A stretch of DNA of 64,000 nucleotides from positions 1 to 64,000 of the forward strand of contig WPDH01000005.1 of assembly GCA_019137255.1 (NCBI GenBank). Reading direction: 5' to 3'. This DNA is from Corinectria fuckeliana (lineage: Eukaryota; Ascomycota; Sordariomycetes; Hypocreales; Nectriaceae). The translations under genes and the position numbers were made by a program. Below, one piece after another: positions 33,807-46,777 of the stretch (the first letter of the stretch is position 1; each line of letters starts with the position of its first letter). Under the pieces are notes generated by a model. It ran no database searches and was not told the DNA's origin. It saw nothing but the letters and a program-made list of their open reading frames with translations.

Positions 33807-34810
33807 GCCTGGGGGAGGGCATTGCAGTCTGTTTGGCGCATGTTGTTTGGATCTAGGGATACCCGTGTCGGAAGGCTTTGATTTGCGTTTTGGAGTAGTG
33901 AGAGTTGTGGCATTATTGTATTACTGCATAGCTTTGCATTGGGTTATGGTGCATTTACGAGGCATTGGGCACTGCGTCAGGGCGTTTGAACAGGCCGCAT
34001 TCAATAGAATCTGACCCAAGAGTCACAGTTGTGGATAGAAACATAATCGACTGGTCACTGATCAATGACTGTTCCACCATTACTCCCTCCTAAGTCGGCA
34101 TCACGATGCGGATAACCCCAGGCCGGATACATGGCCGGCCGCTCACTTACCGGAAGAGGCCGATAGGGTGGCCGAAAAAGTGGGACTCGGTCCCCGACGC
34201 CGAAGCCTCTCGGAACCATATTTCCACGTAGACTACTACGACAAATTTAAATATCTAGTAAATAAAGCTATATAGTATGGTATGACTCTCACTTGGCAGT
34301 TCGCGTCCAGTCGCTGAATATGGCCGATGGGAGGCTCAAAACAAACCACAGGTGACCCGAAATGTGTGTATATCCCTGATTTCGTTATCCGTCAGGATTC
34401 CAACGTTCCGGTGTCGGGGACAACCACCCAACCCCGGAGATAGCGCGGAGGCGGTAGGTGGTACAAGTGGATATCCGCAAGCAAAACGCGCCAATGTCAT
34501 GAAGCGGATTTCATCAAGGATCGGGGAACGCTGGGGAGGAAAAATCAAAGGCCCGGGGTGCGGATGATCAAGTGCGGGAAGCGGTTTAATCAAAAGAGCT
34601 TGCATATGCTCCTGTGTGGAGTGGTGAGCTTGGTTCCTCTCCTGTGTCCATTGAGTCATGCTAGTTAGTCATGATGCTTATTATTGTTGACAGACGTTTT
34701 GATTTTGTTAGGTGAAGTGTCACAATATCGGGTTAGGAACCGACAATCTGCTTTCACGAAGAGAGTCCTGTACGGGAAAATCGTTGTTATCGCCTGCGAG
34801 AGAGACCATC
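33807..34810. other. Intergenic region cdt1 to MFS transporter gene
   Basis: Holds the 3' flank of cdt1 and the upstream region of the transporter gene. A short AT-rich patch lies at about 34,235-34,280. No gene or repeat stands out. Confidence 0.45.
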
Positions 34811-37084
34811 ATGAAGACGGCCAGCAACAACACTCCGTCGGAAGGCCACCGCTCTTCGTCTTCGTCGACCGCCACAGGGTCAGATCAGATCGGCCGCACG
34901 ACAAGTACGAACGACATCCACCTCGCGACATCCCACATCTCCGGCCCAGACGTGCTAGAGCCGCTCCCGTCGTCGCCGCCGTACCACGAAGCGGGAGACG
35001 AGATATACGAGCGCCTCTCGGCAGGCCGCAAGAACGCCGTCGTGGCGGTCCTGTCCTTCATGGCGCTGCTGTCGCCCATCTCGAGCACGTCGGTGCTCGC
35101 GGCGACGCCCGAGGTGGCGGCTACTTACAGCACGACCGGCAGCATCGTCAACGTGAGCAACGCCGTGTACATGGTTGTCATGGCCGTGTCGCCGGTGGTG
35201 TGGGGGCCGATGAGCCAGGTGTTTGGGAGACGACCGGTGAGTTTTGTTTGGCAATTGATAAATGGGCTCCTTGCGCGTTTTCCTAGGAGCAGTCTTGGCA
35301 TTTGTTCGCGCTGGCCGATATCCCTTCAGCTGCGGTAAGGTTCCTCCGCAATAAGTGTATTACTTACCACTGTCAAGCCAGTGCCGAGTACGACTTGTAC
35401 CCTGGGACTAACAGTGCCTTATTCTTAAAACATAAAGAGAGATAAGAGCTGGAATATCTCGCCTTGATGGTGAACCCCAATCACTTGTCACACGGCGCAG
35501 TTGAGAGTCTTGGTGCAGTTAAAGAAACAGGGACGAGGCCCCATCGTCAGGCTCCAGGGGCAGGATCCATTTCGCTACAAACGAGATCAGTACAAAAAGC
35601 ATAAGATGCTAACTGAGTTGTTTAGGTAGCCTTGATCACTGCCGTCATGTTCCTTCTTCTCAGTGTTGCAACTGCACTGGCTCCAAATCTAACCTCATTC
35701 ATGGTGTTCAGAGCCGCCTCGGCCTTTGGGGGCACAGCACCTATCCTAATCGGTCCTACTATTGTTGGGTAAGTCTCGAGTGTTTCGATCCTGGTTATTG
35801 CTCTTATCATGGCTCGTTTTGGCCGTTTTCGTTGGATGATGCGGTGGCGACCGAGGCAGACGTGTTCATTAATCGAGAACTTCTCGAAACGAAACAGTAC
35901 CTTGTCCAATCCACCTGAATCTGGTTGTCGAACCATTTTCAGCAAGGTTAAGCTCAATGTCTAGGCGAAATGCTTTCATGCCAAGATACGAGCACTAACA
36001 TGGGGGCAGCGACATATATCGGCCGACTGACCGCGGAACGGCCATGGGATGGTTCTTGTCAGGGACACTAGTCGGGCCCGCGTTTGGGCCTTTCCTGGGA
36101 GGCATCATTGTAACGTACTCGTCGTGGAGGGCAATCTTCTGGCTTCAGACCGCACTCGCAGGTGTGGGAGTACTGGGCATCTACTTTGTGGTCGTTGAGA
36201 CGGCCCACCACACAAAGATCACAGAGCTGGAAGGATATTCCCGGTGGGACAAGACGAAGGCCGTCCTGGCCATGATCAATCCGGTGCGAGTCCTACTGCT
36301 ATTCCGATACTGGAACATCGTGCTCGTCGCCGGAGGCTCGGCCAGTTTGACATGGAACATGTACTCGCTGCTGACCCCCATACGGTACGTCCTCAACCCG
36401 CGTTTCCATCTGGAGACGCCGCTGCTCTCGGGTCTCTTCTACCTGGCCCCTGGCTTCGGGTACCTGCTGGGGACGTTCGTGGGCGGCCGCTGGGCCGACT
36501 ACACGGTGAAGAAGTGGATCAAGAAGCGCGGCGGCGTCCGGGTCCCCGAGGACCGGCTGCGGTCGGCGGTGCCGTTCATGGGGCTGATCATCCCGGGGAG
36601 CATGCTGGTCTACGGTTGGGCAGTGGACCGGGAAGCCGGCGGGATCCCGGTGCCCGTCATCGCCATGTTCGCGCAAGGCGTCGCGCAGCTGTTCTGCTTC
36701 CCGTCGTACAACACGTACTGCATCGACGTGATGCCGGGCCAGGGCGCCGAAGTGGCGGCGAGCAACTTCTTCGCCCGCTACCTGATGGGCTGCGTGGCGT
36801 CGGCGGTGGTGTTGCCGGCCGTGCAGAGGATCGGCATCGGCTGGTTCAGCACCATCTCGGCCGCGTACATGGTTGTGTCGGCGCTGGGGACCGTGGCCGC
36901 GATCTGGTGGGGAAAGGGATGGCGGGAGAGCACGGCGGCTAAGGTAGAGGCGCGGGAGCAGCTGAAGCGGGCACGCGAGGGAGAGTCTCCGGGGACGGAG
37001 ATGGCAAGGGCGGATCTGGAAGCAAGAGGGGAGAAGGGAAAGGAGGAGGAGGAGGAGAAGGAGAGGCAAAGGGAGAGGAGTTGA
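34811..37084 (+). CDS. MFS transporter, DHA1 (drug:H+ antiporter) type
   Basis: Predicted plasma-membrane proton antiporter with about 12 membrane segments; the substrate cannot be read from sequence. Three exons (34,811-35,236; 35,626-35,768; 36,010-37,084) give 547 aa. A Ser/Thr-rich cytosolic N-terminus precedes TM1 (about 76-98). MFS motif A-like G-P-M-S-Q-V-F-G-R-R-P lies at 132-142 before the first splice. D-I-Y-R-P-T-D-R-G-T-A-M-G-W-F and the antiporter motif C form G-P-A-F-G-P-F-L-G-G follow the second splice. P-S-Y-N-T-Y-C-I-D and A-S-N-F-F-A-R-Y-L-M-G are typical of the fungal Qdr/Tpo branch. The tail after residue 505 is highly charged, with a run of five Glu. Introns are long for this region (389 and 241 bp), but donors (GTGAGT, GTAAGT), acceptors and the CTAAC branch in the first are good, and frames join without a gap. 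It might export a drug, polyamine or organic acid. Confidence 0.85.
35237..35625 (+). other. Long first intron of the MFS gene (389 bp)
   Basis: Donor CCG|GTGAGT directly after motif A, branch GCTAAC near 35,608 and acceptor TTTAG at 35,625. It is five times the usual intron length here. I see no coding exon within it, since the protein pattern continues from R-R-P to V-A-L-I-T. Confidence 0.7.
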
Positions 37085-40000
37085 GGAGCAAAATCACGGG
37101 GGAGTGAGACGGTCTGAGAATGGGATCCAATGGATCAGTCCGCTGGCGACACGCTGACGAGCCGGGATTGGTCAAGCTCGGGCACGGGCAAGGGTAATCC
37201 GCGTTGGAATGAGATTCCCTTGCCTGTTTCGAGTATGTAGCGCAACAATTCCGTGATGATGGCAGTGCTGTTTCGAGGTCGTGAGAGTCTTTGGTCCGGT
37301 CCATACCGAGGAGGTACGTACCCCGGGTATCGGGGGTTTAAGAGCCCCCTTTAGGTTGAAGACACGCAAGTTTTGAATATTCCATTGCCATGTTGGATCC
37401 TTCACATGATAGTATGACGCACAGTGAATGAATACTGTAGAGCGAAGGATGGCGACACCGAATCCCCCTCGGCGTTGAACACCGGTCCACTGATGCTTCA
37501 GATGACAGGCGCGTGAGGCGTCACCACCCGTCAGCCTCAGATCTCACCTCAGACGACCGAGGTTCGTGGCGTCCAGAGCCTCGCAGGCTGTGGCTGGGCT
37601 GGGTCAATGATGATGCCTTGTTAAGGACACGAAGAGTGGGTGGCAAGTGGAGAGAGAATCCGCGATGACTGTGCCGTGCTAAATAAAGATGGCAAGAGTT
37701 GGCTTTGCCACCGCTGTCAAAACCGGGGGATGTTGATACGGAGTCACGGGTTTACGTACGTACGAATACCATGTAAATAATAAGTTGGTGAGTGACCTGG
37801 CGGCCGAAGAAACATCGAGGCCGCTTCTTGTTCAGATCAGTTCCTGCCCCAGGACTCCCACTTCTCCAGGACGGGCTAATGAGAAGAGCAGCACGCAATG
37901 GGACAGGATGGCTGGCGTGGGATGGCGACATGGGGTGCAATAGGATTGGAGTGGGATCGCGGGAGCCGCGCCGGGAATCTCGAGGGAAAGAGATGAAGAA
38001 GATTCCTGGACAAGGGCAGGACAGGATGCAACAATAGGTAAGGTATCTAAGTATTAAGCTAGACAGCTATAGTAGCCGGTACGAATATTCCGTCGGTGTT
38101 CGTACTGTGCGTACGGTACCTCGTTTTAGTCTACACAGTAATAGCTCCGTGCAAAGCATGTGTACATACCTAGTAAGTAGTACTTATGCAGGCAGGGCTG
38201 GAAAGCAATGTGTGGTGATAAATGGTGGAAACGGGACTTTTGGCGTTGCCGCGGGACCCGCTCCATCAAAATGACGCTGGAGCTGTCCCCAACATGGAGC
38301 ATTGGAGATTAAGAAGCCAACCCAGGTTTGATGGGCGCCCGCACACCCGTCGACTAGATTTATGTACTCTACTATGTACTATGTAGGCCTACATAGTAGT
38401 AGCTCTGGTCGGGGAGCTGGGGCCCTTGGAGGGTGATGAATGAAAGAGACGATCGGTCAGGAAATGAAAGCCCCATCGGAAGGCCCGGTGCGGGAAGACT
38501 AAAGGCCGTGGTCCCAAGCCAAGGGCCATCAGAGAGGCCCGGGCGCCGCCGGCTCGTCAGATAAAGTCGGACGGAAAGCTCGTGGAATGGTGGCCGGAGG
38601 TCGAGACGAAGAAGGTATCGAGGACAGCGAGTATTGGGCTGATGTGTACGTCGCATGTCGAGTTACACCGGCGACATGCGGGACAATGCGTGCCTGAACT
38701 CCCGAAAGCCTACTCTGTAGATACATACAGACGAAGAGAGTTTGCGCCGAACGGACGGTGTTTGGCCCGGGGCACGGAAGCACGGGGTTCCTGATTAGAG
38801 TTGCCGATCGTCAATCATTCTCCGGCGGTCTGTCCCCGGCAAGATAACTGATTCTGAGGCTGCATCAGGTATTTCAATCAGCCAAGCTCCGACGTCGTCT
38901 GGCGATTTCACGTGAACCCCAGCGAGATGGCACGCCCCCTCCCCCTCCCCCTCCCCATCCTCCCTGTCTAGTTCGTCTCAGCGAGTGAGCGGCCCCCTTG
39001 GCAATCTCGCGGTACCGGAGTCCATCTGCTGCTGTCGACGAGGAACAGTTCCATGTTTGTTCAATGTCAAGCTCGCGGGCCTGTTGCTTCAGTTCGTGAT
39101 AAACCTCGTCTGGACGTGCCACCTGTGGCGCCGATTACGAAGATGCCAAGGTGATAAGGTGGCATCTTGGCGGAATACGAGCTACTTCGTATGTACAGAT
39201 CGGACTGCACAGTACTAAGGTTCCATGCATTGGCAGCCCCATGTCTTTGCTACTAGGTTTGGGAGGGTCGGCGCCGGGTCGGGTTGGGCTGACGACCACC
39301 AAGGGGGGAAAACAAAAACGAAATGGGCGATTGGGATGGGCGACCGACCACGACTTGGAAAGTCGGTAGTTGGATTAGAGCCAACGGCTGAGACTAGGCG
39401 TAAAAGGGCAAGAAAGTTTGTGCTTTCTCCAACGAATTTCAGTTTAATAGCTGAAAAGGGACCAGGGCAAGCAAGGGGCATATGTACCGAACGGTGAATA
39501 GATACTTAGGTTGTGTTTACTACTAAGTAGTACTGAAGAAATACTACATAATTAGTACTTATGTACCCAGATGCGAGATTAGTGGACAGACAGCACTTCC
39601 ATAGCATCAAGTGCCCAGCTTCCCAACGTCATTCAGCACCAGGGAGCCACCGGCATCCGAGTCGCAGGAACAAACAGGGGCCGAGGATGAGACGGTGGAC
39701 GCGTGGCGGGACCCCTCTGCCTCCCATGAATGCAGAACAGATCCCCCAGGGAGGTTCCCGGGGTGATGATGCTCTGCTTGCCTGACTGTTTAGTGGTCTG
39801 CCGCGCCTAAAGGGCTTCGTCTGCTGTCCCGCCAAAAGGGAGGGGTGTTTCGCAGGGGCTGGCGACGTCCAAGGGGGGCGTGTCTAGGCTCGAGGGGAGG
39901 TCGAGGAAGTTCTTGAAGTGTCCAGCGTGCAAAGGGAACACAGAAGGGGGGTCAAGGGTTCGTTCGTCCATCCCAAGGGTTGACTCGAGCATGTACTCCG

Positions 40001-42363
40001 TATTACCTATTGACCATAGTTACTGCACGAATACCGACATTACCTACTACCTATGCACCTACGTAGCACGTCGGCCGATCGAGTACCTTCAATATCTTGG
40101 TAACACAGGTTGACAAGATATGCTCGCACAACACCACTGATCGGTGAGGCACCACGCTTGTTATCTCGCACTGCAGCCCCAAGAGTGAATGCCATTTTGC
40201 CCCGCCGCCGCTACCTAGGCAGCTGAAAGTGGCGAGCCCCCTTAGGCGGCGGCTCCCTCACTGTCTTGCGAGCATGTGCCCTGCGAAGCTGCCACACAAG
40301 ACTCTTGATCTTCTACAGTACGAGGTACACAAACTCCCATACGCCAGCCAGACCACGGTACATAGTACATACGAAAACCCACGACAACGCTCAATGGAGT
40401 CTCTCTCGGCCGGCAACCTGACAGAGCGGGCTTGGGTCCACGATGCCCACGGGCCCCCGGCCAGCGCGCCTTTTTTGGGGGGGGGGGGGCAGGGATACGG
40501 CTGGGATATGGCGCAACTGCAGGGGCTGCAAGGCTCGACCAGCCCAGCAGCTGAAGAGGACCATTGATTACCCGACTGGCGACTGCCAATAAGAAACGCC
40601 ATGGATGATGCCCGCGAGCAGCCCAGCACCAATGCCGCCAGACGCCCAGTAGCAGACGCCACTTGAAGCTAGGCGGCTGCTACTACAAGCATGTCAGATC
40701 AGCTTTGGAACTATGGATTAGGCCGACCCAGGCGGGGCCCCCAAATTGAACTCGTTCGGAGTCGAACCCCTTGCCTCCAAAGGAAAGGGAAGGAAAAAAG
40801 CCCGGATTTGATTCTGGCTCAGTACAGTGCAGAAGACCGTGCCTAAAGTTCAGGCGGAGCCGTCGTGATTGGCTCCCGACGACTCCGTGGGGCGGCGCCG
40901 TCCCATCGCCCGTCACCCAGTTGCCAAGCAATCGAGGGGGACACGAGGGAATGAGGGAACGATTGGCGGGCCAGGGAGGCGCAAGGGTCATGTCGAGACC
41001 CCCAGCCTCCACTATTTGCTCTTTCTGGGGGCGGCTTTGGCTTGGAGGTCGTGTCGTGTTTGTGCTAAATTTGCCCACTGTCGAGACTTTTTGACGCGTA
41101 GGCCTTCTAGTCGACTCGATTTCGACACACCTTGGTGCATACCTGACGTCGCCGTTTGTCTGCCCTAGTAGACTGCACCGGGCCGTCAACGGCGGTGGAC
41201 ATGGACCCTTCCATTCAAAGACTGTCCAAATCAATACTGGACGGTGCGGATGCATCACCGTACCTGCGTAGCCCCAAAGTCCCAACGATAAACCCGCCCG
41301 TCTCAAGCCTGTTCGCTCCAAGCCCGGCGCTACCTGTCCCAACCAGCCCGGGCACAGCACCAGCCCGACGCAGGCACTGCACTTCACTGCACCTCCAATT
41401 CCCGAGTGGCTTTGGAGTGCATGTCTACAGCACGGGTCCGGCTCTGCAGAACACGACTCTGGGTCCAGATCAAGAGTCGACAACACAGGAACCATACATG
41501 GTCGTACAGTGCCTATACTCACCAGCCACACGGTAAAAAGTAGAGCACCCCCTAATCGTGCCGTTCTAGCAAACCCCCCCCCCCCCCCCTCCGGAGCCCC
41601 CCCTAGGTACTCCCCCTACAGCAGGTACATACTCCCCCCGTTGAGCGGACCCCGTAGACCCCGTAGCGGGGCTCTTCCCCCCTATCGCCCACTGCCAGTC
41701 CCTGCCCCCCCAAGGACAGCAATCCCTTGTCCGGTGTCCCTATTCCCCCTGCTCCTCGCCCTCTCCTGGCCTCGCCTCCGTGATTTTTCTTCCCTCTCAT
41801 CCCTTCTCGGTCGTCCTCTTCTTTTCCCCTCCCCTCCTTTTCAACCCCCCCGTCCACGCACCTTCGCTCTTCGGTTTGTTCAACCTCCTCCGCAGCCGTC
41901 TTTTCCAGTTCAGTTCCTGTTGCGAACTGTACTCGACCGAGCATCGCGCTGCTTTTTTGCTTCGCCCTGCCCTGCGTTGCGTTGCGTGTTGTGTCACGTA
42001 AACTCGCCAGCTTATTCTACCTGCGTTTGATGACCAGGTAGCGGCGCCGTACCTCCAGTTCCGTCTCTCGTCGGTTCCTCTTTCGTCGGTTCCCTTTCTA
42101 GGTTGTCTCGACGACTGCCAGTCGTTACTTTGATTTGCTTTCGGTCGAATCCGCCCAATCCGTTCTACGACGCGTTGACATACTTCCTCGATGAAGGCCG
42201 GCTTCCGCACGACACTCGCTCTGTCCCCCGCCTAGGTTAATTATCGCCTGCAAAACAACCGAAACAGCCACCTAGCCTCTACTCAACACGTACACGACAA
42301 ACACGGCATCTTGTACAATTCAGCAGGATCAACATCTTCTCTCCTCGGCCTGCCCCATCTAGG
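37085..42363. other. Gene-poor 5.3-kb stretch and leader of the DUF3405 gene
   Basis: No recognisable gene. Simple-sequence features include TACGTACGTACG at about 37,754, a CCCCCT repeat at about 38,936-38,955, a run of twelve or more G at about 40,479, a run of sixteen C at about 41,574, and C/T-rich sequence from 41,590 to 42,360 that is probably promoter and leader of the next gene. Long frames on the - strand (40,683-41,531, 282 codons) are low in information and look accidental. Confidence 0.5.
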
Positions 42364-44717
42364 ATGCAGCGGCGCCATTCAGTCACCATGGCCGCCCGCA
42401 ATTCAAACTCGCGTGTTCCCATTGGCAGGAAGATCGACCCGTTGCTCCCCTATTCCATCATCTCGGAAAAGACGAAGAAGCCCCGTCTTCGCATGCGTTC
42501 TCTGCTTGGCCATTGCCACTACCGTAGGGTTCTCACCTGGCTCCTTGCCGCCGGTTTTCTCATCACTCTTATCTGGGTTAAATCCAGGAATTCGGGGTAC
42601 GATGTCGGTGGTTACCTATCCAACGGCTCCAAAACCCAGGCTCCCATTGCGACCGCCACAGTGGTGAACTCCAACGGCGAGACCGTTGTCATGCTCACTG
42701 GCGATATGGACGGTGATGGAAAGCTCGAAACCGTCCCCGAGGACGAGTATGTCACCAACGATGAAAAGAAGGAGGCCCAAGAGCAACTCCAGAAGATGCC
42801 GTGGCTTAGATATCCTCAGTTCGTGGCCCCAGACACATTTTCCCTCAATGAAGCCCGTGCTAACCTGGCTTCAGCCTCGACGGATATTTCCATGGTCTCC
42901 GAACCATCGTCAGCAAGGTCAATCTACAGTCCGAATACCCCAACACCACCGAACAGGCTCCCCTTCCCTCTCCCGCCATGAGCGATCACGTGCCCAAGCC
43001 TCAGCGTTACAGCCCCTACGATGACGCGGCCAACATCAAGATGTGTTATCTCGATGCCAAACAGACTGTTCCTGCTCCTGACATTTGGGCCTACAACGGT
43101 GTTCCGCAGCATATGCCCGACCCGGGCATTGGCTCTTACACGCTGCTGGGTCTCCGAGATGACATCTGCTTTGACCGATTTGGGCGCTACGGTCCCTATG
43201 GCCTAGGCTACAGCAGAGCCCACGGCGGTTTAGACACGGGCCTGGACACCGAGAGTGTCGGAAGCGAAACAATCTGGGCCGAGTCTGGCAAAATCGATTA
43301 CACAGAGGTGAACTGGGCTGAGGCCCAGGATGCCTGCCTCGCAACCAACAAGGCTCGCTTCCTCGAAGTCGATCCATCGACTGGAGAGCTACAGAACCTT
43401 CCGGACAAGAAGGGGCGCATCGCCGTTGTTATCCGTACCTACACCGGGTTCAAGTGGACCGAACTGGCTGTCCTGAATTTCCGCGCTCTCATTAACGAGC
43501 TCTCCCTGAAGTCCGGTGGTGAGTATCAGGTCCACTTCCTGATGCAGGTCCGCAATATCGACGAGCCCATCTGGTCCGACAAGTGGACTGTGCAGCGTAT
43601 CATCAACGACAATGTGCCCGCCGAGTTCCGCGGACTGGTTTCCCTCTGGAGCGAGCCTCAGATGAGGCTCATGTACCCCGGCCGCTTTGGTGAGACAATT
43701 GAGAACCCCAGCGGTGCCGACATCCACGGAATCTACCGCAGTGCCCATTTCCCCCTCCAAGTCTTCGCCCTCCAGCACCCTGAGTACGAGCACTTCTGGA
43801 ACTGGGAGATGGACATGCGTTATCTCGGCAGCTACTACGAGTTCTTCGACCGCCTGGGCAAGTGGGCAGCTGAGCAGCCCCGAACCCTTCTCTGGGAGCG
43901 CAGCGCCCGTTACTACATCCCCGCGTTCCACGGCAGCTGGGAGAACTTTACCGACACGGTCCAGCGAGATACGACCGCGTCTGGCCGCGCCCCCGTCTTT
44001 GGCCCCTTGTCATTCGAGGGCAAGGCGAAGCTCCGACACGACGAATGGGGTCAGTCTATGATGCCTTCCTCGTGTGGTGTGGATGCCGACCGATCCAAGT
44101 GTGGTGTCGGCGAGCCCGCGGATATTATTACCCTCAACCCGCTCTTCGACACCGAGCAGTCTGGCTGGGTCTTCTCCGACGACGCTACGGGCTACAAGAC
44201 GCCGCCGCCTCGTCGCTGCGCCATTATAACTGCCTCGCGTCTGAGCCGACGTCTGCTCATGGCCATGCACGAGGAGGTCTGGCGATTCCACCACACTGCC
44301 TTCTCCGAGATGTTCCCCCCCACTGTGGCTCTGCATCACGGAATGAAGGGAGTGTTTGCCCCCCACCCCGTCTTCCTCGACCGTGCCTGGTATCCCTTCA
44401 GCGACATTGATGCAGCTTTCAACGCCGGTCGCGATCACTCGACGTCGGGCCCTGGCAGTCCTTTCGATCAGCTGAACGAGCACAACCACAAAGGCACTAG
44501 CTGGTACTTCAACAGCGAGTTCGCCGGCCTCCTATGGCGTCGTTGGCTGGGTTATGCGCAGATGGATGGCCGTGGTAAGCACGGCGGCCGTGCCAACGAG
44601 GGCCGAGAACGAGGTGGCAAGACGGAGGAGTTGGATCCTACGAGCAGCGGCCGGCTTTGCATGCGTGGGGTGCTGGTGCATCCCATCAAGTTTGAGCATC
44701 CGTCTGAGAAGCCGTGA
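42364..44717 (+). CDS. DUF3405-type single-pass membrane protein, unknown function
   Basis: Two exons (42,364-42,818 and 42,875-44,717) give 765 aa. The intron (56 bp, donor GTTCGT, branch GCTAAC, acceptor TTCAG) was placed because it joins M-P-W-L-R-Y-P to H-L-D-G-Y-F-H-G-L-R, a continuous family pattern. A basic N-terminus is followed by one membrane segment (about 55-72), which suggests a type II protein facing the secretory lumen. The large domain carries F-W-N-W-E-M-D-M-R, R-Y-Y-I-P, P-P-P-R-R-C-A-I-I-T and the C-terminal W-Y-F-N-S-E-F. I place it in the fungal DUF3405 family from these motifs. Its reaction is unknown to me; a Golgi glycosyltransferase-like role is only a guess from topology and the acidic E-M-D motif. 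Residues 114-122 form D-M-D-G-D-G-K-L-E, resembling a calcium loop. An alternative start at 42,388 (ACCATGGCC) has better context. Confidence 0.85.
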
Positions 44718-46777
44718 GCAACCTTCCACGTCTCGCCGTCATGAACAAGGCAACCCATCTCCCTCACCACCCATGACCATCATTACGCACATATGCATCA
44801 CACAGGGCATCTGTACAAATATACCCCCACGACGACCGAGCCACGCAACGCATACAACCGCCATAAGGGGGAGTAGACGCGCATCTCTGCATCCATTCAT
44901 CCAATTCATTCATTGGCCAATTGCATTCCGTCACGGACCAGCGGCCTCGACCTAGACCTACCTAGACCCTTTATAACTTTTAACCTATTTTCCTTTCCGA
45001 GTTTGGGTACATTCGCCAGCAAGAGGTCGGGACACCATCTTAATCCACCCCTCAGCAGGGAACCAGGACGTCCGCGTTTTTTTCAACACCTCAAACCTTT
45101 TTATTTTTATTCTTCATCTGCCAAACCTCAATTCTGTCTTTTATCTGTGTGGCATGTTGTTTCTGGGTACGAGGCATGCGGGACCAGGAGCGGAAAGGGT
45201 TCTCCGCCCATGCTACGGGGCGTTCTGGGCTGGGGGGGATTTTGGGAAGACAAATGTGAACACGGTGCGCTTGTATAGATTCGATCTAGTATTAGAAGAG
45301 GTCGTAGGTAGGAGTGGAATTGAAGCAGCTTCGAAACATGCAATGAAGGGTCTCCGATGTGTAAGTGGGTTCCAGAGGCGGATGTTACTGCGTGGCCTTG
45401 CAGGCAGGTGGAGAGGCCAGTTTGTCGGAAGGGGTGTTCATGCAAAGACGAGGTGGGACCTGGAAAAGGCCGCCCCTACCGCTCGCTCAGGATTCACGAG
45501 GACTCACCGACCGACCTGTCGATGCCGATGCTCAAGATGTCCATCACTAGTCTAGGTATCCAGGACCCAAAGGCCCCAAAGGGAGCATAGACGGACGATC
45601 CACAGCACCCGCGTGTCTAATCTCTGTAGCGTCGAGATCTCGCCAGGATTCGAAGGGGAAAATAGCTGCTGCGTTAGTGAACGAGGCTGGGGGCGGTGAA
45701 GGAGGAGAAGCAAGGATGTGAGGCTGCCGATAACGACTCGGACGGGGGGGGCCGAGAGGTCGTCGACCGTCCGAGTTCCAACTGGTGCTGAAGACTTGCA
45801 GATGGTCATATCGCAGGTATCTACGACCCTGGATATAAGGATATAGACTCCTATAGTAGCCTTGGTCTTCGGATGAATGTCGCGTCTACGTCGAACTTAC
45901 ACCTTGTGATCAACAAAAAAACACTTTACAACACGCCAATGCGAGCAAGTGTAAGATCACTGATTTCTAGCACAATAAGCGTGAACGAAATGCATAAATT
46001 CATTTCCAATGTACTCGTACGAAAGCAGCCGTCCACCCGTCCACCCGTCCGCCCACCAGTTCGTCCAGCCCCCAACCTTCGTTCACTCATCCCAAGGCGC
46101 CTATCCCCAAAGCGAACCCGACCCTCTAGATCTGGGTTGGAATCAATAGGCTCTTCCCCAGGTCCCAACATAAAACCACGAATGCTTCTGTGCCAACTGA
46201 ATAAAAAGGAACAAAGGGACAAGTAAAAACCAGCAAAAACGAAACAGAGACCTCAAAATCGTTCCATAACCAAGGAGTTCGCCTGGCCAGTATCCCGGCT
46301 CGGCTTTGTATCCAAAGACACCACTCGGTATATGGAGCATCTCAAGGCAATCACTTCAGGAAAGTGAAGCGCGCGAACGCGAGACGATACCTAAGCAACA
46401 AGTGAATGCAGCCCAAGCATATGACACCAATACGCGTCAAAAGTGAACCAACAGCAGACCACAAGCGAAAGGGGCATTGTGGTCAAGAGCAAAACCCTCC
46501 CAAGGTATCAAAAGCTCACGACGCCGTGAACACCCTAAACGCCGCGGCGAGCGAATGGCCCCCTAGAAAGAAGAGTAATCTGCAGAATGCGAATTGGAGA
46601 GCAGGGGTGATTAAACAGAATCGGTGTATGGTGAGATTCATGCTAAGGCGGTGTTGTTGGCGCGGGATAATCAAGGGGTGTCAAGAGGATGATTTCCCAC
46701 GTAGGGCTCGAGATGCGCAGGTTGACGTGTTTAGCCTTGCTTACGCCTACCCGTGTCCCAGAGTCTTGATGGTTGGT
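44718..46777. other. Intergenic region between convergent genes (2.1 kb)
   Basis: It lies between the ends of the DUF3405 gene (+) and the SAP-membrane gene (-) and is long for convergent neighbours. A repeated GTCCACC/GTCCGCC motif is at about 46,028-46,065. I see no gene; frames of up to 133 codons have no supporting features. Confidence 0.45.

Noticed and set aside
36299..37069. 256-codon - strand frame opposite the MFS gene
   Set aside because: An antisense shadow rich in His, Arg and Asp arising from GC-rich codons of the transporter.
40757..40770. B-box-like GGGTTCGACTCCG on the - strand, possible tRNA
   Set aside because: The T stem does not pair over five bases and no acceptor, D or anticodon arm could be built upstream.
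40683..41531. 282-codon - strand frame
   Set aside because: Cys/Gly/Pro-rich with no domain, crossing sequence with tract-like composition. No leader or intron signals.
42703..42732. EF-hand in the DUF3405 protein (D-M-D-G-D-G-K-L-E)
   Set aside because: The acidic residue expected at loop position 12 is Pro and no flanking helices are evident, so it is recorded only as a calcium-loop-like motif.
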